DNA of 35,459 nt. It comes from Odoribacter sp. (lineage in GTDB: Bacteria > Bacteroidota > Bacteroidia > Bacteroidales > Prolixibacteraceae). Shown here in pieces: positions 9,401 to 15,593 of the stretch. Location of the stretch: positions 1-35,459 of the forward strand of contig PNOH01000042.1 of NCBI GenBank assembly GCA_013824715.1, in the 5' to 3' direction. Numbering within the stretch: the first letter of the stretch is position 1; every line of letters begins with the position of its first letter. The notes beneath the pieces were generated by a model. It ran no database searches, had not been told where the DNA came from, and worked only from the letters and a program-made list of their open reading frames with translations. The position numbers and the translations under genes are program-made.

Positions 9401-9520
9401 TATCCCTGCGGGATAAAATATTTATAGCAAACGAAAGAGATGAAAGAAAATTCGACCCCAGCTGGGGTCGAACATCATTCCTCCAATCTGTTTCTATAAA
9501 CATTCGACCTCGCTGAGGTC
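9401..9520. repeat. Array of three short palindromic hairpins
   Basis: The gap between the two GH29 genes consists mainly of three palindromes: TATCCC-TGC-GGGATA (9401-9415), a perfect 22-bp palindrome at 9451-9472 centred on CAGCTG with GACCCC/GGGGTC arms, and GACCTC-GCT-GAGGTC (9506-9520). The last two share the ATTCGACC/TTCGACC start, and a TTTCTATAAACA segment lies between them. I associate this layout with intergenic repeats scattered in Bacteroidota genomes; that is recollection, not a search. Confidence 0.65.
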
Positions 9521-9542
9521 ATAAAAAATCAAAATACAGATC

Positions 9543-11300
9543 ATGAAAAAAAATTTAATTGTATTCTTCTTAGTAAGTTTTCTTTTTAGTTCAGTAAAAG
9601 CACAGCAAACGCCTGCCAATTATGACGAGCACCTTCAATGGTGGCGCGATGCACGGCTTGGGCTGTTCATTCACTGGGGGCCGATAACCCTCACCGGCGC
9701 TGAAATAAGTTGGTGTATGCGAACCGATTTGCCCTGGTGCAAACCCGATTATGTAGTTCCTGAAATTTACCAGCAACTCTACAAACAGTTTAACCCGGTT
9801 AAGTTCGATGCCCGCCAGTGGGTACAATATGCCAAAGATGCAGGAATGAAATATATCGTTTTTGTATCGAAGCACCACGATGGATTTGTAGAGTGGGATT
9901 CGAAACTGACCGATTACAAGATCACAAATACACCCTTTGGGCGCGATGTAATACGAGAATTATCCGACGCTGCCAAAGAGGCAAACATGCCTTTTGGCGT
10001 TTATTTCTCGCCGGGCGACTGGCACGACAAGGATTGCCGCTCGGCAACCAACGATGTTTTTGTAAAACGTATGCACGGTTATCTTACTGAACTACTGACG
10101 AATTACGACATCAAGCTGTTGTGGTTCGATTACGACGGGTTTCCAAATCCAAGCTTCCCGGAAGAAACCGCAACTTTGGTCCGTAAATTAAAACCGGGGA
10201 TTATTTTGAGTAACCGGCTTGAACCACTTCACCCTGACGAATCGCACGGACGGATTGGTAAATGGGGCGATTATTGCACCCCGGAAAACCGTGTCGGAAG
10301 CTATTGCGATCAGGTTCCATGGGAAACCTGTGCTACAATGGGAAACGGTTGGTCGTGGCGGTCGAACGATAAAGCCAAAGACTTAAGATTTGCTTTGCGC
10401 ACACTCATCGGATGCGCCGGTGGCGACGGCAATCTTCTGCTCAATGTTGGCCCGAATGCGTTGGGCGAATTTCAGGCTGATTTTGTCGACCGGCTTCATG
10501 AAGTTGGCGCGTGGATGAAAACAAACGGAGAATCGATTTACGGAACCCGTGGAGGCCCGTTCACTCCAACAGATTCGTATGCCAGCACACGCAAGGGAAA
10601 TGTGATTTACATCCATGCGTTCACCTTTAACGGAGACGAACTTGTTTTGCCTCATTTGCCAGCGAAAATCAAAGGAGCAACTTTGATGGATGGCACCCCG
10701 GTAGCAGTTGAGAATTCAAAAACAGCGCTTACCATTACATTAGATCCATCAAAACAAACTCCGATTGTAACCCTGATTAAACTGACGATTGATAAGCCTG
10801 CAATTGAATTAGCTGCCATTTATCCTCTATCGGTAAGTGGTTCGCTGGCCTATCTGAAACCAGCCACAGTGTCAAGTAGTATCGCACCACTTTTCATGCA
10901 CACCGCTCAGTCAGCCCTTGACGACAACCCCGGCACTTTCTGGAGCCTTGGACGTAATGACTCGGTGGCTGCAACCATCATCGGCAAAAAATTTGAAGAA
11001 CAGCACAGCCCAAAGGCGGAGTTGTGGCTAAAATCAGGCTGGCTTGAGGTCGATCTGGGTGCGCCAAAATTGGTTACACGGGCAATGCTACAGGAACTCC
11101 AGTGGGGCGATTATTCACCGGTAACTTCATATAGTATCGATTGCGAAGAAAAAGGAGTTTGGAAAACAGCCTTCGAAGGAACAAATATCGGCAAAAAGCC
11201 ATTTGAAGTAAATCTGCACAAACCGGTAACTGCGAGAAAATTCAGACTTTCAATTAAAGCAGAAGGACGACCTGCATTGGCTGAATTTCAACTGTTCTAA
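9543..11300 (+). CDS. GH29 alpha-L-fucosidase with C-terminal F5/8 C (CBM32-like) domain
   Basis: Exported retaining alpha-L-fucosidase, 585 residues. A signal peptide (LIVFFLVSFLFSSVKAQ) ends near residue 20. The catalytic barrel starts WWRDARLGLFIHWGP and includes the canonical SKHHDGF motif. LLWFDYDG places the probable nucleophile at Asp196. GNLLLNVGPNALGEF closes the domain, as is common in this family. From about residue 440 to the end a discoidin/F5/8 type C domain is visible (TAQSALDDNPGTFWSLG ... LEVDLGAPKLVTRAML ... RKFRLSIKA), which would bind glycan. The acid/base residue is not assigned with confidence. The gene follows the first GH29 after 146 bp of palindromes and probably shares its transcript. 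No terminator is visible downstream. Confidence 0.93.
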   Translation: MKKNLIVFFLVSFLFSSVKAQQTPANYDEHLQWWRDARLGLFIHWGPITLTGAEISWCMRTDLPWCKPDYVVPEIYQQLYKQFNPVKFDARQWVQYAKDAGMKYIVFVSKHHDGFVEWDSKLTDYKITNTPFGRDVIRELSDAAKEANMPFGVYFSPGDWHDKDCRSATNDVFVKRMHGYLTELLTNYDIKLLWFDYDGFPNPSFPEETATLVRKLKPGIILSNRLEPLHPDESHGRIGKWGDYCTPENRVGSYCDQVPWETCATMGNGWSWRSNDKAKDLRFALRTLIGCAGGDGNLLLNVGPNALGEFQADFVDRLHEVGAWMKTNGESIYGTRGGPFTPTDSYASTRKGNVIYIHAFTFNGDELVLPHLPAKIKGATLMDGTPVAVENSKTALTITLDPSKQTPIVTLIKLTIDKPAIELAAIYPLSVSGSLAYLKPATVSSSIAPLFMHTAQSALDDNPGTFWSLGRNDSVAATIIGKKFEEQHSPKAELWLKSGWLEVDLGAPKLVTRAMLQELQWGDYSPVTSYSIDCEEKGVWKTAFEGTNIGKKPFEVNLHKPVTARKFRLSIKAEGRPALAEFQLF

Positions 11301-11327
11301 AAAAAATATAACTTATACCAACCGCGA

Positions 11328-11507
11328 ATGAATAACGACCTTTGTAGAAAAGATAGAGCTATAGGAAAGGTAATATTCGATCAGGATGTCAAGGTCGGCT
11401 GCGGGATAGATGTTTATAAAGACAAATTAGTAGCCACCATTCGAAAAAGCGAAAGTTTATACAAAGTCAGGGAGTATAGCTCCTACACGAGTTCTTTGAC
11501 AGAGTAG
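11328..11507 (+). pseudogene. N-terminal remnant of an IS110-family transposase
   Basis: A 59-codon ATG-to-TAG reading frame. Residues 24-58 (GCGIDVYKDKLVATI, then KVREYSSYTSSLTE) match the start of IS110-type DEDD transposases. In those, the GIDV(H/S)KD motif holds the first catalytic Asp, followed by the TxxLxEL segment. An intact family member is roughly 300-400 residues, so most of the RuvC-like domain and the whole C-terminal domain are missing. Just after the stop the shifted frame reads ECSGITSE, which could be further decayed transposase. No matching end or second fragment is visible nearby. It is a relic and is not expected to be functional. Identification rests on motif recognition only. 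Confidence 0.7.
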
Positions 11508-11595
11508 TGAGTGTTCCGGAATCACCTCAGAAATAAAAATCGTCATTCTTTAACCCAAAAGTTCCGCGAAAAAATACATTAAATTTATTTTAGTA

Positions 11596-11616
11596 TTGAA
11601 TCACCCATCGATTCAA
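11596..11616. promoter_or_regulatory. Inverted repeat upstream of the -7 box, candidate operator
   Basis: TTGAATC (11596-11602) and GATTCAA (11610-11616) form a perfect 7-bp inverted repeat with a 7-nt spacer, ending 12 bp before the TAGTTTTG box. This places it over the expected -33 region. A dimeric regulator binding here would block or recruit RNA polymerase. Which regulator is unknown. Confidence 0.4.
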
Positions 11617-11628
11617 CCTCAATTTTCA

Positions 11629-11636
11629 TAGTTTTG
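11629..11636 (+). promoter_or_regulatory. Bacteroidota -7 promoter box (TAGTTTTG)
   Basis: An exact match to the phylum's TAnnTTTG element, 30 bp before the isomerase start. No good TTTG -33 element is found at the usual ~19-nt spacing. This fits a promoter that needs an activator, perhaps at the inverted repeat next to it. Confidence 0.5.
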
Positions 11637-11666
11637 TGTACAGATAACCAATAAACTTATTCAATC

Positions 11667-12509
11667 ATGATTAAACGACTTTTTATTTCGCTCGCTTTCT
11701 TTGCGTTGACGGGTTTTGCTGTAATAGCTCAGGAACAACAGCGCCCTGGTCAGCAACCTGCTCCTGAAACCGGCGAGAAATTCAAACTCGGAATGGCAGA
11801 TTATACATTTGTCAGGTTAAACGATTTGGATAAATCGCTGGCAACCATGCAACGTGCCGATGTGCATTATCTGTGCATCAAAGATTTCCATTTACCATTT
11901 AAAAGTACCGATGCTGAAATTGCTGCTTTTCATGCCAAACTTAAAGAGAAGGGTGTGACCGGTTATGCCGTTGGTCCAATCTACATGAAATCCGAAGCCG
12001 AAATAGATAATGCTTTTGAATATGCCAAAAGGGTGGGAGTGAAGCTGATTGTTGGTGTGCCCAACTATGAATTGCTTCCGTATGTTGACAAGAAAGTGAA
12101 AGAATATGGCTTTAATTATGCCATTCATCTTCACGGTCCGGATATAGCTACTTATCCTGATGCAGAGGATGTTTGGAACCATGTAAAAGACCTCGATCCG
12201 CGTATTGGCATGTGCCTCGATATTGGCCACGATACCCGCAATGGAAAAGACCCGGTGGCTGATCTGAAAAAGTTCCATACAAGAGTTTTCGACATCCATA
12301 TTAAAGATGTTACCGGAACAACCAAACTGGGGTATTCGCTCGAAGTCGGTCGTGGGGTGATTGACTTTCCGGCTTTTATTAAAATGCTGCGAAAAGTTGG
12401 ATATACAGGTGTTTGCAGTCTCGAACACGAAAAAGATATGGGTGATCCGTTTATGGGAATTGCAGAATCAATCGGTTATTTCAGAGGGGTAATTGAAGCG
12501 ACTAAATAG
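11667..12509 (+). CDS. Exported sugar isomerase/epimerase-like TIM-barrel protein
   Basis: Member of the xylose-isomerase-like TIM barrel (AP endonuclease 2) superfamily, 280 residues, but with a signal peptide (LFISLAFFALTGFAVIAQ), so it acts outside the cytoplasm. Likely metal ligands and active-site residues are in HLHGPD (His154/156), CLDIGHD (Asp185, His188), FDIHIKD (His211) and SLEHE (Glu253). The pattern DYTF ... KDFHLPF ... GPIYMKS ... GDPFMGIAESIGYFRG resembles, as I recall it, the periplasmic Bacteroides proteins shown to be 3-keto-glucoside 1,2-lyases (BT2157 type). That activity would fit its location better than a sugar-phosphate isomerase. It is first in a unit with an M28 peptidase 16 bp downstream. 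The fold is secure; the reaction is inference. Confidence 0.85.
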   Translation: MIKRLFISLAFFALTGFAVIAQEQQRPGQQPAPETGEKFKLGMADYTFVRLNDLDKSLATMQRADVHYLCIKDFHLPFKSTDAEIAAFHAKLKEKGVTGYAVGPIYMKSEAEIDNAFEYAKRVGVKLIVGVPNYELLPYVDKKVKEYGFNYAIHLHGPDIATYPDAEDVWNHVKDLDPRIGMCLDIGHDTRNGKDPVADLKKFHTRVFDIHIKDVTGTTKLGYSLEVGRGVIDFPAFIKMLRKVGYTGVCSLEHEKDMGDPFMGIAESIGYFRGVIEATK

Positions 12510-12525
12510 ATTTAAATTGAAAGTT

Positions 12526-14313
12526 ATGAGAATTTGTATAAAACTCGGTATTGTTCTACTCGTTTTATTTGCGTTTTCGTTCACGAAAGGGAAAATTAAA
12601 TCGCCTGAAGTTACTGTTGATGAATTGAAAAAGCACATTAACTATTTGGCTTCCGAAGACTTGAAAGGCCGTAGGACCGGTACACCGGGTGACAGCCTGG
12701 CTGCTGAATATATCAGTAAAGAGTTAAAGGAAATAGGCCTGGTTCCTTTATATGATAAGGGTTTTCAGAAATTCAGGGTAACTGATAAGATTATTACCGG
12801 GCCGGCAAACAGCCTGATATTGAATGGTGAATCGCTTAAATTGGATGTTGATTTTGCCCCGTTTGCTTTTTCTGAGAATGCTTCATTTAACGGTGAAGTT
12901 GTTTTTGCAGGATATGGTTTCGACATCAGTGAAGACAGCCTGAAATGGAAGGATTATTCTGCGATTGGTGTGAAAGGGAAAATTGTAATGATCCTGCGGG
13001 CTGATCCTGAAATCGAAAAAAACATGAGCCCTTTTATGAAATACAGCAAAGACCGTGATAAAGTCCTTCAGGCAAAAGATATGGGAGCTGTGGCTGTGCT
13101 GTTGGTTTCAGGTAAAGTTTTCGATCCGGAAGATAAATTTGAGCCACTTGCCAAAGGCGATCAGTCGGTTGGTTTACCGGCATTCCGCATTTCAAGAAAA
13201 ATAGCCGATTCGATTTTGGAACCCAAAAAACTGAATATAGACGATCTGGAGAAAAAATTGAATGAACTGCGCCGTCCCGATAGTTTCTCAACCGGTGTTA
13301 GTGTTTCAGGACATTCTGATGTTGTTCAGACTACGGTTCCAACCAGAAATGTGGTTATGATTCTTCCGGGCAGCGATCAGGTTTTAAAAAATGAATATGT
13401 GGTTTTAGGAGCTCATTTCGATCATTTGGGAATGGGTGGACCCGGCTCCGGAAGTCGCATACCCGATACGGTTGCCGTCCATTATGGCGCCGATGACAAC
13501 GCTTCAGGAGTTGGAATGATGCTTGAACTGGCCGAAAAGTTGGCTGCCAATCCAAAAAGTCATAAACGGAGTATTGTGGTTGTCGGTTTCTCAGGAGAAG
13601 AAATGGGATTGCTGGGATCGAAGAATTATGTCGAAAATCCGGAAATCAATCTAAAAATGGTTGATGCCATGATAAACCTCGATATGGTAGGCCGGTTAAC
13701 CGACAGCACCAGACTGCAAATAGGCGGTGTGGGCACAGCAGAACCTTTCAGAAAAATAATTTATGATTCGTGCGATACCACTAAAATGAAACTTGCACTT
13801 TCGGACGAAGGGTACGGGCCCTCCGACCATTCCTCATTTTACGGCAAGGATGTTCCGGTCTTGTTCATCAGCTCCGGAGCTCATTTGGATTACCACACTC
13901 CGGCAGATTCCTGGAATAAAATCAATTATGAAGGCATGGTGAAAATTGCGGATGTGGCCTACCGGATAATTTCGGATGTGGCCAATTCGGATTCGAAACT
14001 GATATTTAAGGAAGCTGGCCCCAAATTGGCTTCAGGACGTGGACTTACCCGCCGTAAAGGAGTTACGCTGGGGATCATGCCCGATTTTGCCGGAAATGTG
14101 AAAAACGGTTTACGGGCAGACTTGATTACTCCGGGCAGGCCAGCCGCTATTGGGGGCATGAAAAAAGGTGATATTATCACTTCTATTAACGGAAAACCCG
14201 TCAATAATATTCAGGATTACATGTTCAGGATGGGACAGCTCAAACATGGTGAAACCATCAGTGTGGAAGTTTTGCGCGGTGGAAAAATGGAAGTTTTACT
14301 TTTACAACTCTAA
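12526..14313 (+). CDS. Exported M28-family aminopeptidase with PA and PDZ domains
   Basis: Zinc metallopeptidase likely trimming peptides in the periplasm, 595 residues. I start it at the ATG at 12526, which gives a clean signal peptide (LGIVLLVLFAFSFTKG); an upstream TTG at 12493 would add 11 residues and overlap the previous gene. A PA-type insert lies at about 110-240 (VFAGYGFDISEDSLKWKDYS). The M28 metal set is complete: His297 in AHFDH, Asp323/324 in ADDNAS, Glu358/359 in SGEEMG, Asp386 in NLDMVGR and His457 in DYHTPAD. A PDZ domain occupies about 515-595 (AAIGGMKKGDIITSINGKPV). The gap to the preceding gene is 16 bp and to the next is 3 bp, so this is one operon. The link to sugar chemistry is unclear. 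Confidence 0.92.
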   Translation: MRICIKLGIVLLVLFAFSFTKGKIKSPEVTVDELKKHINYLASEDLKGRRTGTPGDSLAAEYISKELKEIGLVPLYDKGFQKFRVTDKIITGPANSLILNGESLKLDVDFAPFAFSENASFNGEVVFAGYGFDISEDSLKWKDYSAIGVKGKIVMILRADPEIEKNMSPFMKYSKDRDKVLQAKDMGAVAVLLVSGKVFDPEDKFEPLAKGDQSVGLPAFRISRKIADSILEPKKLNIDDLEKKLNELRRPDSFSTGVSVSGHSDVVQTTVPTRNVVMILPGSDQVLKNEYVVLGAHFDHLGMGGPGSGSRIPDTVAVHYGADDNASGVGMMLELAEKLAANPKSHKRSIVVVGFSGEEMGLLGSKNYVENPEINLKMVDAMINLDMVGRLTDSTRLQIGGVGTAEPFRKIIYDSCDTTKMKLALSDEGYGPSDHSSFYGKDVPVLFISSGAHLDYHTPADSWNKINYEGMVKIADVAYRIISDVANSDSKLIFKEAGPKLASGRGLTRRKGVTLGIMPDFAGNVKNGLRADLITPGRPAAIGGMKKGDIITSINGKPVNNIQDYMFRMGQLKHGETISVEVLRGGKMEVLLLQL

Positions 14314-14316
14314 TTT

Positions 14317-15198
14317 ATGAAAACATTTCTCTTTTGGTTTCTGGCTTTTCTCATTACCATCTCGGCAGCAATTTATCAGCGGGCAACAGGACCTACTTAT
14401 CCGAAAAAGCACACAATTTCGGTTAATGGGGTCGAATATCCGCTAAAACTGGTGAGAAGCCTGGGACTGGATGAAGAACCGGTTGTTAAGCTGAAAATAA
14501 GCGATACCACTGCCCGGGCAAAAATTTATTTTCGGAGATACCTTTCGAAAGACGAATTTCAGTCGGCTGATTTTCAGTTTAGAAGCAAACCAATTAAATC
14601 GTTTGTCATGAATAAGATATTCGGTGTTACCAAAGACGAAGGCTTTTTTGCTGAAGTTCCACAGCAACCGGCAGCCGGAAAGATTGAGTACTACCTGGAG
14701 ATAACCGATCAGTCAGGAGTAAAAAATTACCTAAAAGAAACGCCGGTTGTTATTCGTTTTAAAGGCGGGGTTCCCGGATATGTTCTGATTCCTCATATTT
14801 TGTTCATGTTTATTGCCATGCTTTTCTCCAATCTTTCAGCTATTTTGGCAGTGTTCAAAGTGCCTTCGTTCAGAAAATATACGATGTGGACTTTCGGATG
14901 TTTATTGGTTGGCGGAATGATTTTGGGGCCGGTAGTCCAACTTTACGCATTTGGCGATCTGTGGACAGGTATTCCTTTTGGCTGGGATTTGACCGATAAC
15001 AAAACGCTGATTGCTTTTTTATTCTGGATTCTGGCTGTCGTTATGAACCGGAAAAAGGAACGACCCGTTTACACCATTGTTGCAGCAGTTGTGCTTCTTT
15101 TGATTTTTACTATTCCTCACAGCATGTTTGGCTCACAACTCGACTACAACACAGGTAACGTTACTCAGGGAATGATCATGAACTTATTTGTTTTATAG
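14317..15198 (+). CDS. Unknown five-helix membrane protein with extracytoplasmic beta domain
   Basis: I do not recognise this family. The 293-residue protein has an N-terminal helix at about 3-20 and about 130 mostly hydrophilic residues (25-150). These alternate in a beta-like pattern, with immunoglobulin-like stretches such as KIEYYLEITDQSG. Four further helices follow at about 155-180, 190-211, 229-244 and 251-268. The loop WTGIPFGWDLTDNKT before helix 4 is the most conserved-looking motif. It starts 3 bp after the M28 peptidase and is followed by a terminator, so it is the last gene of the unit. The close coupling suggests a shared envelope role with the peptidase. The stem domain would face the periplasm if the N-terminus is cytoplasmic. 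Confidence 0.8.
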   Translation: MKTFLFWFLAFLITISAAIYQRATGPTYPKKHTISVNGVEYPLKLVRSLGLDEEPVVKLKISDTTARAKIYFRRYLSKDEFQSADFQFRSKPIKSFVMNKIFGVTKDEGFFAEVPQQPAAGKIEYYLEITDQSGVKNYLKETPVVIRFKGGVPGYVLIPHILFMFIAMLFSNLSAILAVFKVPSFRKYTMWTFGCLLVGGMILGPVVQLYAFGDLWTGIPFGWDLTDNKTLIAFLFWILAVVMNRKKERPVYTIVAAVVLLLIFTIPHSMFGSQLDYNTGNVTQGMIMNLFVL

Positions 15199-15593
15199 TA
15201 TTAAAAAGCATGAATAAAAGGTAGGGTGGTTTTGATATAACTTCCCGACCTTTTTCTTTTTTGACATCTGCCAGATTGTTGAATATGTGTGAATCATGTA
15301 ACTCTTTAAAAAAAAATTATAGAACATCTTTCCGCTCAATTTTATCATTTCAGGATTTGATTTGATCAATTTGAGAAAAACACACGCATACTCATTTTAC
15401 GCAAAACTTTAATAAACAAAACTTTATACTATAATTACACTATTGGCACAGGCATTGCCATACCCCTTTACGAAATCGAACAGCGCAAAAAGATTTAATG
15501 GGATTATTCCAATAAACTTACTGTTTGATCTGAAAAGCAAATAATTACTTAATCTCCTAATAAAAAATGCTATAGAAAATTCAACAATAAATT
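15199..15593. other. AT-rich intergenic region before the histidine kinase
   Basis: 395 bp. The first 60 bp hold the terminator of the upstream operon (15216-15254). The rest is AT-rich with no supported gene. TACTGTTTG near 15520 is one base longer than a TAnnTTTG box, so no promoter is assigned. A 40-codon open stretch around 15360-15500 lacks a start codon. Confidence 0.6.
15216..15254 (+). terminator. Intrinsic terminator after the peptidase/membrane-protein unit
   Basis: AAAAGGTAGGG (15216-15226) pairs with CCCGACCTTTT (15244-15254) in an 11-position stem with one mismatch, around a 17-nt loop. A T-rich tract (TCTTTTTT) follows. It begins 18 bp after the stop codon. Confidence 0.75.

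Larger units (their letters stand above)
11301..11666. other. Intergenic region with IS110 relic and promoter
   Basis: 366 bp between the PUL and the isomerase/peptidase unit. It contains a 59-codon transposase fragment (11328-11507), then about 80 bp of AT-rich sequence, an inverted repeat at 11596-11616 and a TAnnTTTG box at 11629-11636. No terminator for the preceding fucosidase is evident. Confidence 0.7.

Noticed and set aside
11892-12428. 178-codon minus-strand open frame inside the isomerase-like gene
   Set aside because: It is fully antisense to a gene with a clear signal peptide and family motifs; its translation has no recognisable domain.
12493-12525. TTG start extending the M28 peptidase into the preceding gene
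   Set aside because: The ATG at 12526 gives a proper signal peptide and avoids overlap; the extra 11 residues are basic and unlike a leader.
15360-15500. Open frame of about 40 codons ending IPLYEIEQRKKI before the kinase
   Set aside because: No start codon, AT-rich, not in frame with the kinase, and no family similarity that I can name.
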